Shown here piece by piece: positions 35,694 through 43,799 of a DNA stretch of 64,000 nucleotides. The position numbers were made by a program, and so were the translations under genes. Source of the DNA: Streptomyces sp. NBC_00289 (GTDB lineage: Bacteria > Actinomycetota > Actinomycetes > Streptomycetales > Streptomycetaceae); assembly GCF_041435115.1 (NCBI RefSeq), contig NZ_CP108046.1, positions 8,556,001 through 8,620,000 on the forward strand, in the 5' to 3' direction. Under the pieces are notes generated by a model. The model was not told the origin of the DNA and did no database searches. It worked only from the letters and a program-made list of their open reading frames with translations. How positions within the stretch are numbered: the first letter of the stretch is position 1; each line of letters begins with the position of its first letter.

Positions 35694-37476
35694 GACTTTG
35701 TTGGCGGATTCGCTTGCTCAGGCGATCAGTTCGAGGCCGAGGCGGGCGAATCGACTGATGTGGGTGGTGCGGATGGGGGTGCCGGTCCACCAGGCGTCGA
35801 GGCGGTGGAGGTTGAGTCCGGCGGCGATCAGGGCGTGACCGAGGTGGGTCTTGCGCAGCCCGCGGTAGGGGGTGGTGCGTGTCCGTGTCACCCGGACGGC
35901 CTGGGAGATGGTGCCCTCGACTCCGGCGCGGGTGCCGTAGGCGGCCTGCCACTCGTCGGTCTTCTGCTCGCGTCGGCGTTGGTCGAGAGCTTGCTGCTGG
36001 GGCTGGGTGAGCAAGGTCAGGCTGCGGCCCCACTTGCTCTTGGCACTGGTGCACGCCGCGCGCACCGGGCAGGCGTCGCAGTCGGTCTTGGCGAAGTGGA
36101 CCCGGATGATCTCGGTGCCGGTGGGCTTGCGCTGAGCGGACCAGCTGATACTGCGCTGCCCGCGGGGACAGGTGACGGTGCGGGCCGGCCAGTCGACGGT
36201 GAAGGCGTCCTGCCCCAGGCCGCCCCCGGCCCGGCCCTGGGCCGCGGTATCGCCGCGGACCGGCCCCATCAGCTCGATGTTCTGCCCAGCGGCGGCCACC
36301 AGCAGCGCGGCGGAGGTATAGCCGGAGTCGACCAGATGGACAGCGGGCAGCAGGCGGCGTGCGGCCAGCGCGTCGTGGACGGGCGCCGTGATCTCCACGT
36401 CGGGAACGGTGGCGTCGGTGGTGACCACGTTCGTGATCAGATGCGGGGCGTCCGGCTCGCACGTCTCGGTGAAGTGAACCTTGTAGCCGTCCCAGCCCGC
36501 GCCGCGCTTGACGCTGTAGCGGGTGTCGATGTCGTAGGGGCTGGACAGCCTCAGCCTGCCCGGCGGGAGGTCCTTGCCCTCCCGCCAGCGCACCCCCTTC
36601 TCGTCGCGGTGATACTGCTGCACCCACGCGGTCCGCAGGACCTGCACCGCCTCGACGTGCCGCAGCCAGGCTGGTGTGTCAGGCGCGTAGAGGGCCTGAA
36701 GCAGCGTAAATCCGTCCTCTCCCACGGTCAGCGCCCACCGCTGGCGGGCGTCGGCTCCCTTGGGGAAGCGGAAGGAGTCGATGCGCTTGCCGTAGCGTTC
36801 GAACCACTCCGGCGCGACGGTCTGTCGCAGCCAGGCAGGCGCTGCGACGGCCAGCGTCTCCAAGGCGGCGCGCAGGGTCTCGCCCACGAACTCCATCCGG
36901 TTCAGCGTCCGCACCTGGGCCAGCACATGCGTGGAGTCGGTGCGTTGGCGGCCTCCCGCCCGCAGCAGACCTAACTCATCGACCCGTTCCAGCACCCGGT
37001 TAAGGACCAGCTTCTCCAGGCCGTGCGCGATCAGCCGGTCCCGGAACTCGCTGAGCACCGAGAAGTCGAACCCGGGGTCATCCAGCTCCAGCCCCAGCGC
37101 GTACTTGACGTCGATCCGCCCGCGCACCGCGTCCGCGGCCTGCCGGTCCGTCAGCCCCTCTGCGAACTGCAGCACGCTGACCATCGCCAGCTGCCCCGGC
37201 GACCACGCCGGCCCACCCCTGCGCGGAAACGCCCGGGCGAACTGCTCGTCCTCGAACAACGGACCGAGCTCATCCCGGATCCGCATGGCCAGACAGCCCT
37301 TGCGGAACGCTGCCCGCGCCACCCGCGCGGTGGCCTCCGGGACGGACGGAGCAGGCACAGGGCGCAGCGACATCGCAGCCCCTCCTTGCCTCCCCGCGCG
37401 ATGGAACCGAACCCCACCAGACTGCCCGACCAAACAAGATCACCAAGCGCAGTCACCGGATCCGCCAACAAAGTCC
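35693..37476 (-). mobile_element. IS1182-family insertion sequence inside the tnpB element right end
   Basis: 1784 bp with 17-bp terminal inverted repeats (GGACTTTGTTGGCGGAT at 35693-35709 and its reverse complement at 37460-37476). The flanking 4-bp direct repeat is TCTA (35689-35692 and 37477-37480). Counting the outer G/C as target would give CTCTAG. The target is the apex of a palindrome, which fits reports of IS1182 members choosing hairpins. The transposase lies leftward inside. Confidence 0.88.
35718..37373 (-). CDS. IS1182-family transposase
   Basis: 551 residues. The DDE residues appear in RTDSTHVLA (about D146), LVDSGYTSAALL and VEGTISQAVR near the C-terminus. The protein also has a Cys cluster (CDACPVRAACTSAKSKWG) as in the family, and ends with a DUF-type segment (GHALIAAGLNLHRLDAWW). 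The ATG at 37373 gives the family-typical MSLRPVPAPSVPEATARVA start. The frame is open throughout, so the element may be active. It is on the opposite strand to tnpB. Confidence 0.92.
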   Translation of the reverse strand: MSLRPVPAPSVPEATARVARAAFRKGCLAMRIRDELGPLFEDEQFARAFPRRGGPAWSPGQLAMVSVLQFAEGLTDRQAADAVRGRIDVKYALGLELDDPGFDFSVLSEFRDRLIAHGLEKLVLNRVLERVDELGLLRAGGRQRTDSTHVLAQVRTLNRMEFVGETLRAALETLAVAAPAWLRQTVAPEWFERYGKRIDSFRFPKGADARQRWALTVGEDGFTLLQALYAPDTPAWLRHVEAVQVLRTAWVQQYHRDEKGVRWREGKDLPPGRLRLSSPYDIDTRYSVKRGAGWDGYKVHFTETCEPDAPHLITNVVTTDATVPDVEITAPVHDALAARRLLPAVHLVDSGYTSAALLVAAAGQNIELMGPVRGDTAAQGRAGGGLGQDAFTVDWPARTVTCPRGQRSISWSAQRKPTGTEIIRVHFAKTDCDACPVRAACTSAKSKWGRSLTLLTQPQQQALDQRRREQKTDEWQAAYGTRAGVEGTISQAVRVTRTRTTPYRGLRKTHLGHALIAAGLNLHRLDAWWTGTPIRTTHISRFARLGLELIA

Positions 37477-37650
37477 TCTAGGCGGGGGAGGAAGTCAAGT
37501 TCCGCATGATTCCTCACCGACAGGGATGACATCGCGGTGCACACGTTCGAGCGTGCCGCGATCGTTCAGGCACACGTCTGTGTCATGTTCCAACACCTTT
37601 CGAAATGCGCCCCCTTCATGCGCCCCTGACCCGACTAGCGTCCCGGGGTC

Positions 37651-38442
37651 ATGGGACACTTGGACCACGCCTCCTTCGGCTGGCTGACCCCCGTACTGTC
37701 GTACGTGATGGCCTGCATCGGCGCCGCGCTGGGGTTGCGCTGCACCGTCCGTGCGCTCGGCGCCACCGGACGCTCGCGCCGCAACTGGCTCGTCACCGCG
37801 GCCTCGGCGATCGGATCCGGCATCTGGACCATGCACTTCGTGGCCATGCTCGGGTTCGGCGTCAGCGGCACCGACGTCCGCTACGACGTGCCGCTCACCA
37901 TCGTGAGCCTGCTCGTCGCCATGGCCGTCGTCTGCGTCGGCGTCTTCGCCGTCGGTTACGGCAAGGACCGCGCCCGCGCGCTGTTCCTCGGCGGACTCAC
38001 CACCGGCCTCGGTGTCGCGAGCATGCACTACCTCGGGATGGCGGCCGTGCGACTGCACGGTGACGTCACCTACGATCCCGCGCTCGTCGGACTCTCCGTC
38101 CTCATCGCCGTCGTCGCGGCGACCGCGGCCCTGTGGGCGGCCCTCAACATCAGGTCGCCCGTCGCCGTCACCATCGCCTCGCTGATCATGGGCGCGGCGG
38201 TGACGAGCATGCACTACACCGCGATGTTCGCGGTGAGCGTGCGGGTGACGCCCTCCGGCGCCGTCCTGCCCGGGGCCACGGCGATGCAGTTCATCTTCCC
38301 CCTCGCCGTCGGCCTCGGGTCCTACCTGTTCCTGACGTCGGCCTTCGTCGCGCTGTCACCGACGTCGCGGGAGCGCGAGGCATCCGCCTCGGCCCAGCGG
38401 TCCGTCGAGAGCGTCGTCCCCCAGGGCGCGACGGGCCCGTGA
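37651..38442 (+). CDS. MHYT-domain membrane sensor protein
   Basis: 263 residues with seven or so membrane helices. It has three MHYT-type motifs (WTMHFVAML, ASMHYLGMA, TSMHYTAMF), the hallmark of the MHYT domain, thought to bind copper and sense diatomic gases or redox state. There is no attached output domain. It ends 45 bases before a conservon sensor kinase gene in the same direction, so it may feed into that system. The tail is short and charged. Confidence 0.88.
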   Translation: MGHLDHASFGWLTPVLSYVMACIGAALGLRCTVRALGATGRSRRNWLVTAASAIGSGIWTMHFVAMLGFGVSGTDVRYDVPLTIVSLLVAMAVVCVGVFAVGYGKDRARALFLGGLTTGLGVASMHYLGMAAVRLHGDVTYDPALVGLSVLIAVVAATAALWAALNIRSPVAVTIASLIMGAAVTSMHYTAMFAVSVRVTPSGAVLPGATAMQFIFPLAVGLGSYLFLTSAFVALSPTSREREASASAQRSVESVVPQGATGP

Positions 38443-38487
38443 CGGCCCGGAGAACACGCCCCCGACCCACTCCCGAGCGAGGAGGCC

Positions 38488-41007
38488 ATGCGTACATCGC
38501 GTAGGACCCCCACAGCGGGCGGCGAGACGCCGTCCACGCCCCCGGTGCGCGGCCGCCGCGCACACGCCGGGCCCCCGGCCGACGAGGTGCCGGACGATTC
38601 CCTGGACACGCCGGCCGACGACATACCCGCGCGCGCGGGGCACTGGCGGATGCGACCGCGCACCGTTCGAGCCAAGATCGTCTGTCTGCTGATGGTGCCG
38701 GTCGTCTCGCTGCTGGCGCTGTGGGCGTACGCCACCGTCAGCACGGCCCAGGACGTCTCCCGACTGCGCCAGTTGCAGCGCGTGGACGCGGGAATCCGCT
38801 CGCCCGTCGCGAACGCAGTGGCGGCGCTCCAGACCGAGCGCGAGGCCGCGGTGCGTTACGCCACCGATCCGTCCGCCGGCCAGAGCGGTGACCTCAGGAA
38901 GCTCGCGCAGAACACCGACCGGGCGGTCGCGGAGCTGCGGCTCGGCGACGACCACACCGTCGCCGACAGCGAGGAGTCGCCCGCCGGGGTCGCCGAGCGC
39001 CTGGAGGCGTTCGTCACCGGAGCCGAGCAACTACGCCCGCTGCGCGTCGCGGTGCTCGACCGCCGCGTGGGATGGAACGAGGCGTACGGCCGTTACACGA
39101 GGACGATCGCGTCCGCCTTCGCGGTGGGGGGTGCCCTCACCGGTATCCAGGACGCCGATCTCGGCTCCGACGCGCGCGTGCTGCTCGAGTTCTCCCGCGC
39201 GGGAGAGGCCCTGGCCCAGGAGAACGCCGTGCTGGGCGGCGCACGACTCGCCGGTGGCCTCTCGGGCGAGCGGCTGCGGCTGTTCGCTGGCGCCGTCGAC
39301 ACGCGCCGTGCCTTCACCGAGTCCGCCGTCGCCGACCTGCGCGGCTCCGAACGGGCGGTCTGGCAGGCACTCGCCGACGGCAGTGCCTACACCGCCGTGA
39401 GCGCGGCCGAAAACGAGGTCCTTGCCGGCCCCCCGGGCGCACGCGCTGTCGCGGCGGCGCCGGAAGCCGTCTGGAACCGGGCACACGCGCGCGTGCAGGA
39501 CGGCATGCGGACCATCGCGGCGGACGCGGGCAGAGGGGTCGCCGACCGGGCCGACCCGTTCACCCGGGGTCTGCTCACCCCGGCAGGCGCCGCCGTCCTC
39601 TTCGGCCTCCTCGCCGTCGCCGCGTCGCTCTTCATCTCCGTCCGCATCGGCCGAGGTCTCGTCGTCGAACTGGTCGGCCTGCGCAACAGCGCCCTGGAGA
39701 TCGCCCGGCGCAAACTCCCGGAAGCCATGCGGAGACTGCGCGCGGGCGAGGAGATCGACGTACGGGCGGAGGCGCCGCCCGGGCCGTCCGCGGAGGACGA
39801 GGCCGGGCAGGTCGCCGAAGCGCTGGGCACCGTGCACCGGGCGGCGCTGCGGGCCGCGGTCGAGCGTGCCGAACTCGCCAGCGGTATTTCCGGGGTCTTC
39901 GTCAACCTCGCGCGGCGCAGCCAGATCCTCGTGCACCGCCAACTGAGCCTCCTGGACAGCATGGAACGGCGTTCCGACGACCCGAACGAGCTCAGCGACC
40001 TCTTCCGCCTCGACCACCTCACCACCCGGATGCGGCGCCACGCGGAGAGCCTGATCATCCTCTCCGGGGCGGCCCCCGGCCGGGCGTGGCGTATGCCGGT
40101 CTCCCTGACCAACGTGGTCCGAGCGGCCGTCTCCGAAGTCGAGGACTACGCGCGCGTGGAGGTACGACAGCTGCCCGAGGGGTCCGTCATCGGCGCGGCC
40201 GTCGCGGACCTCACCCACCTGCTGGCCGAGATCATCGAGAACGCGGCGCAGTTCTCGCCGCCCCACACCCGTGTGCGCGTCACCGGCGAGCCGGTCGGCA
40301 ACGGCTATGCCGTCGAGGTGGAGGACCGGGGCCTCGGCATGGGCAAGGAGACGCTCGCCGAGGCCAACCACCGCATCGAGCAGTCCGAGGCACTCGACCT
40401 CTTCGACAGCGACCGGCTGGGCCTGTTCGTGGTCAGCAGGCTCGCGGCCCGGCACGGGATCAAGGTGCACCTGCGCACCTCGCCCTACGGGGGCACCACC
40501 GCCGTCGTCCTGCTGCCCACCGCGCTGCTGCACGCCGGTGCGGCGGAACGTTCCACCCGCCGGGCGACGAACGCGGAGCGCTCCTCGGAACCCGACCACG
40601 CGCGCGTACCCCGTACCGAACGGCTCCACGAGTCGGTGCCGGCCTCGGCCGACCGGCCCGTGCTGGTCGCTCCCGCACCGGCCGCGGTCAAGACCGCCGG
40701 CGAAACCCCACCACCCGGAGTCACGACCTTGCGACTGCATCGCTCTCCGGACGAGCCCGAGGAATCCGACGACCTGCCGCGCCGGGTACGGCAGGCCAAC
40801 CTCGCTCCCCAACTGCGTGAGCGGCGCTCGGAGGAACCGGCTGCCGCGCCCCACGCGCGCGGTGACGACCCGCGTACCCCGGAACTGGTGCGGGACCGCA
40901 TGACGGCGTACCGCGACGGCTGGACGCGTGGTGGCGGACGACGGCCCGGCCGCGCCGCCGCGGATTCCCCGGCGGGCGGCGACAGCAGCGAAGGAGATCT
41001 CTCATGA
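38488..41007 (+). CDS. Conservon sensor histidine kinase (CvnA type)
   Basis: 839 residues. There are membrane helices at about 70-90 (KIVCLLMVPVVSLLALWAY) and 370-390 (VLFGLLAVAASLFISVRIG) with an extracellular nitrate-sensor-type (NIT) region between them, then a HAMP-like linker and HATPase_c: N-box ENAAQFSPP, G1 VEDRGLGMG, G2 LGLFVVSRLAARHG. No clear phospho-accepting H-box is seen, as in other CvnA proteins. The long C-terminal tail is Pro/Arg-rich and disordered. GGAGG precedes the ATG. The stop overlaps cvnB (ATGA). It is the probable sensor of the operon and may signal through the roadblock and GTPase partners. Confidence 0.88.
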   Translation: MRTSRRTPTAGGETPSTPPVRGRRAHAGPPADEVPDDSLDTPADDIPARAGHWRMRPRTVRAKIVCLLMVPVVSLLALWAYATVSTAQDVSRLRQLQRVDAGIRSPVANAVAALQTEREAAVRYATDPSAGQSGDLRKLAQNTDRAVAELRLGDDHTVADSEESPAGVAERLEAFVTGAEQLRPLRVAVLDRRVGWNEAYGRYTRTIASAFAVGGALTGIQDADLGSDARVLLEFSRAGEALAQENAVLGGARLAGGLSGERLRLFAGAVDTRRAFTESAVADLRGSERAVWQALADGSAYTAVSAAENEVLAGPPGARAVAAAPEAVWNRAHARVQDGMRTIAADAGRGVADRADPFTRGLLTPAGAAVLFGLLAVAASLFISVRIGRGLVVELVGLRNSALEIARRKLPEAMRRLRAGEEIDVRAEAPPGPSAEDEAGQVAEALGTVHRAALRAAVERAELASGISGVFVNLARRSQILVHRQLSLLDSMERRSDDPNELSDLFRLDHLTTRMRRHAESLIILSGAAPGRAWRMPVSLTNVVRAAVSEVEDYARVEVRQLPEGSVIGAAVADLTHLLAEIIENAAQFSPPHTRVRVTGEPVGNGYAVEVEDRGLGMGKETLAEANHRIEQSEALDLFDSDRLGLFVVSRLAARHGIKVHLRTSPYGGTTAVVLLPTALLHAGAAERSTRRATNAERSSEPDHARVPRTERLHESVPASADRPVLVAPAPAAVKTAGETPPPGVTTLRLHRSPDEPEESDDLPRRVRQANLAPQLRERRSEEPAAAPHARGDDPRTPELVRDRMTAYRDGWTRGGGRRPGRAAADSPAGGDSSEGDLS

Positions 41008-41441
41008 TTCATGATCCGAGCACGAGAGCCGTGCAGCGGTCCGGTGAACTGGACTGGCTGCTCGACGACCTGGTGCTGCGCGTGCGCGAGGTACGGCATG
41101 CCGTGGTGCTGTCCAACGACGGTCTGGCCGTGGGCGCGTCGACCGATCTCGAGCGTGCGGACGCGGAACACCTCGCCGCGGTCGCCTCCGGCTTCCACAG
41201 CCTGGCCAAGGGTGCGGGCCGGCACTTCGGGGCCGGTGGCGTGCGCCAGACCATGGTGGAGATGGACGAGGGCTTCCTGTTCGTGGCCGCCGCGGGAGAC
41301 GGCTCCTGCCTCGCCGTCCTCACCGCCGCGACCGCCGACATCGGGCTGGTCGCCTACGAGATGGCACGGCTGGTGAAACGCGTCGGCGAGCACCTGTACA
41401 CGGCGCCGCGGATCGGCGCGCGGCCGCCCGCCGCGGGCTGA
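41004..41441 (+). CDS. Roadblock/LC7 domain protein (CvnB type)
   Basis: 145 residues, overlapping the kinase gene by 4 bases. The roadblock fold is seen in ELDWLLDDLVLRVREVRHAV, then GRHFGAGGVRQTMVEMDEGF and GLVAYEMARLVKRVGEHL. CvnB proteins act with the small GTPase CvnD, perhaps as regulators of its nucleotide state. A second, very similar copy lies at 43264-43674. Confidence 0.88.
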   Translation: MIHDPSTRAVQRSGELDWLLDDLVLRVREVRHAVVLSNDGLAVGASTDLERADAEHLAAVASGFHSLAKGAGRHFGAGGVRQTMVEMDEGFLFVAAAGDGSCLAVLTAATADIGLVAYEMARLVKRVGEHLYTAPRIGARPPAAG

Positions 41442-41462
41442 GGCGGAAGGCGGTCCGCAGAC

Positions 41463-41876
41463 ATGACCGAGGACATGAGGAACGCCCCGCGCGAGCCGGG
41501 CAGCCAGTGGTACGACAACGAGGCCGGCCCCCTCGTCCGTCCGTACGCCATGACGGGCGGCCGCACCCAACCCGGCCCCTCCGGGGTGCGGTTCGACCTG
41601 ATCGCCCTCGTCACGCTGGACGCGGGCGCGCCAGGCGCCGCGGACGACGCCGCGCTCGGACCGGAGCACCGTGCTCTCCTGGACCTGTGCCGCACGGAGA
41701 CCCAGTCCGTCGCGGAACTCGCCGCGGGTGCCGATCTGCCGGTCGGCGTGGTCCGGGTGCTCCTCGGTGATCTCCTGGAATACGGCTGCGTCACCGTGAG
41801 CCGTCCGGTACCCCCCGCGCAGCTGCCGGACGAACGGATTCTGCGCGAGGTGATCGAAGGGCTTCGGGCCCTGTAG
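41463..41876 (+). CDS. DUF742 protein (CvnC type)
   Basis: 137 residues. The DUF742 core is the segment GPEHRALLDLCRTETQSVAE, then ADLPVGVVRVLLGDLLEYG, a winged-helix-like fold. It ends LREVIEGLRAL. It is the third conservon gene, 21 bases after cvnB. DUF742 proteins bind other conservon members. Downstream there is an unusual 240-base gap before cvnD. Confidence 0.85.
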   Translation: MTEDMRNAPREPGSQWYDNEAGPLVRPYAMTGGRTQPGPSGVRFDLIALVTLDAGAPGAADDAALGPEHRALLDLCRTETQSVAELAAGADLPVGVVRVLLGDLLEYGCVTVSRPVPPAQLPDERILREVIEGLRAL

Positions 41877-42116
41877 ATGAACGTTTCGCAATCACCCGGC
41901 TTCGTATGGCGCCGACTTGTGGACCGTCCCGGAAGCGCATCGGCCACGAGCCGGTCAGTTCGGGCAATTTGTGGTCCGGTCGGTCGTATCGGGGGCGCAG
42001 TTGTCATGATGCTGACTTCGCACACACGCGCTGCGGCCGTACGCGGACACGCCGCCGGGACGCGGCCCCCGCGTACGGACGTCGACCGTTGCCGGCACTC
42101 CCGAGAGAAGTGATCG
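41877..42116 (+). other. Gap in the conservon with a cvnC-tail-like relic
   Basis: 240 bases without a convincing gene. At about 42096-42130 the sequence reads REVIDGLRAL in one frame, almost the same as the end of CvnC (REVIEGLRAL). The cvnD start codon lies inside this relic. The rest is not coding-like. A duplicated or recombined cvnC end seems likely. Confidence 0.5.
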
Positions 42117-42722
42117 ATGGTCTCCGAGCACTCCGACGCCGCGGACGGCGAGTCGTCCGCCCTGGCGCTGAAGATCCTGGTCGCCGGCGGATTCGGCGTG
42201 GGCAAGACCACCCTGGTGGGCGCGGTCAGCGAGATCAGGCCGCTGCGCACCGAGGAACTGCTCAGCGAAGCGGGCCAGTTGGTGGACGACACCGGCGGTG
42301 TGGACCAGAAGGTCACCACGACGGTCGCCATGGACTTCGGACGCATCACCATCCGGTCCGGTCTGTCCCTCTACCTCTTCGGCACGCCGGGCCAGGACCG
42401 GTTCTGGTTCCTGTGGGACGAGCTGTCACAGGGAGCGCTCGGGGCCGTGGTCCTCGCGGACACCCGTCGCCTGGAGGACTGTTTCCCGGCGGTGGACTAT
42501 TTCGAGCACCGGCGCATCCCGTTTGTGGTGGCCGTCAACTGCTTCACGGGCGCCCGGTCCTACGGCTCCCAGGACGTCTCACGCGCTCTCGACCTCGACC
42601 GGGGGACACCCGTGGTCCTGTGTGACGCCCGCGACCGCGACTCCGGCAAGGAAGTGCTGATCCGACTGGTCGAGTACGCCGGGCGGATGTACACCGCCCG
42701 GCTGCTCGACTCCGTCGGCTGA
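42117..42722 (+). CDS. Small Ras-like GTPase (CvnD type)
   Basis: 201 residues. GTPase motifs: G1 VAGGFGVGKTTLVGAV (about 22-37), G3-like LYLFGTPGQDRFW, and VVAVNCFTG for base recognition. The protein is a bacterial small GTPase of the MglA-like/conservon class. It is the fourth conservon gene and probably the signalling switch. The start ATG 42117 is within the relic of a cvnC end. Confidence 0.88.
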   Translation: MVSEHSDAADGESSALALKILVAGGFGVGKTTLVGAVSEIRPLRTEELLSEAGQLVDDTGGVDQKVTTTVAMDFGRITIRSGLSLYLFGTPGQDRFWFLWDELSQGALGAVVLADTRRLEDCFPAVDYFEHRRIPFVVAVNCFTGARSYGSQDVSRALDLDRGTPVVLCDARDRDSGKEVLIRLVEYAGRMYTARLLDSVG

Positions 42723-42741
42723 GCGGACGACGTCGACGGCC

Positions 42742-43170
42742 TCAGTCCGCCACAGCCTTCTGCGCGATCACCTTGTCCACGGCGACACGCACGAGGAGTT
42801 CGCCCGGTACGCCGTTGCGGGCACCGAACTCCTCGGCGCGCTCCTCGCCCATGTAGCGGGCCCCGATGCGGGCGGCCCAGTGCCGGAGCTCCTCGAGATC
42901 CTCCGAAATCCGGGCCCGCCCCTGGATCACCACGTAGTCGAAGGGCGGCCGGTCGTCGTCCACGCACAGCGCGATCCGGCCGTCGCGGGCCAGATTGCGC
43001 CCTTTCACCGTGGTCTTGGAGGTGTTGAACACCAGGTCGTCGCCGTCCAGCACGAACCAGATCGGCGCCACGTGAGGGCTCCCATCAGCCCGGACGGTCG
43101 ACAGTTTTCCGGTGCGGGTTCCGTACGAGACGAAAGCCCGCCATTCCTCATCGGTCATCTTCTGTGCCAT
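42742..43170 (-). CDS. PPOX-class F420-dependent oxidoreductase-like protein
   Basis: 142 residues. A split-barrel flavin/F420-binding fold is shown by GTRTGKLSTVRADGSPHVAP, IWFVLDGDDLVFNTSKTTVK, RDGRIALCVDDDRPPFDYVV and IQGRARI. It is a typical F420-dependent pyridoxamine-oxidase-like protein of actinobacteria; the substrate is not known. It is divergent from the second roadblock gene. Confidence 0.85.
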   Translation of the reverse strand: MAQKMTDEEWRAFVSYGTRTGKLSTVRADGSPHVAPIWFVLDGDDLVFNTSKTTVKGRNLARDGRIALCVDDDRPPFDYVVIQGRARISEDLEELRHWAARIGARYMGEERAEEFGARNGVPGELLVRVAVDKVIAQKAVAD

Positions 43171-43263
43171 GCCCCCATCCTCCTTGTCCGACGGCCGGTC
43201 GTGGGGAAGGCTGGCTGGGAGATCCTCCGGTCAGGAGGAGTCGTCACACGGGGAGACGGGAAC

Positions 43264-43674
43264 ATGGCGCAGCAAGGACTTGGCTGGTTGCTGGACGACT
43301 TGACCGAGCGTGTCGAACATGTGCGGCACGCCCTGGTGCTGTCCAACGACGGGCTGGTGGCGGGCGCGAGCACGGGGCTGCGCCGCGAGGACGCGGAGCA
43401 CCTCGCTGCCGTCTCGTCCGGACTGCACAGCCTGGCCAAGGGTTCCGGGCGGCACTTCGGCGCGGGCCGGGTACGGCAGACGATGATCGAGTTCGACGAC
43501 GCGGTGCTGTTCGTGACCGCGGCGGGCACCGGCAGTTGTCTGTGCGTGCTCAGCGGTGCGGAAGCCGACATCGGCCAGATCGGCTACGAGATGACACTGC
43601 TCGTGAACCGCGTGGGCGAGCACCTCGGCGTGGATGCGCGGCATCCCGAACGCAGCCCGGCGGAAGACCTCTGA
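43264..43674 (+). CDS. Second roadblock/LC7 domain protein
   Basis: 136 residues, closely similar to the CvnB protein 2 kb upstream (for example GLHSLAKGSGRHFGAGRVRQ against GFHSLAKGAGRHFGAGGVRQ). A GGGGAGA ribosome binding site precedes ATG 43264. It has no own kinase, DUF742 or GTPase. It looks like a local duplicate of CvnB that may act in or with the conservon. Confidence 0.85.
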   Translation: MAQQGLGWLLDDLTERVEHVRHALVLSNDGLVAGASTGLRREDAEHLAAVSSGLHSLAKGSGRHFGAGRVRQTMIEFDDAVLFVTAAGTGSCLCVLSGAEADIGQIGYEMTLLVNRVGEHLGVDARHPERSPAEDL

Positions 43675-43690
43675 CCTGCTGTTTTCGTGC

Positions 43691-43791
43691 CCCCCGTGGA
43701 GTTATCCACAGGCTGCCACAGGATCCGCCGAACCGGCTACGGTTTTTCCGAGGCGGGCGCACCGGCGCGGGCCATCCACACTCCACGGGGG
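43691..43791. promoter_or_regulatory. Distant 11-bp inverted repeat in front of the DUF6397-like gene
   Basis: CCCCCGTGGAG (43691-43701) and CTCCACGGGGG (43781-43791) are perfect inverted copies 79 bases apart. The right arm covers the GGGGGAGA ribosome binding site of the gene at 43800, so a folded leader could limit translation if the transcript starts before 43691. Confidence 0.45.
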
Positions 43792-43799
43792 AGACGAGC

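Larger units (their letters stand above)
34456..37495 (+). mobile_element. tnpB-only IS605/IS1341-type element interrupted by another IS
   Basis: The element starts near a 9-bp left hairpin (34456-34482), encodes TnpB, and ends with the right-end sequence GGCGGGGGAGGAAGTCAAG (about 37481-37499). The right-end hairpin CCCCCGCC-TCTA-GGCGGGGG is split at its TCTA apex by an IS1182-family element (35693-37476). No tnpA is present, so it could move only with help. Exact outer ends are estimates. Confidence 0.7.

Noticed and set aside
37495..38214. A 239-codon minus-strand frame
   Set aside because: Antisense to the MHYT sensor, which has three clear motifs. It is a shadow rich in Gly, Asp and His.
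41877..42113. A 78-codon frame between cvnC and cvnD
   Set aside because: No ribosome binding site, poor codon bias and no family likeness. The cvnC-tail relic is in another frame.
43702..43712. TTATCCACA, a DnaA-box-like sequence
   Set aside because: A single copy with no cluster and no origin features nearby; likely chance or part of a leader.
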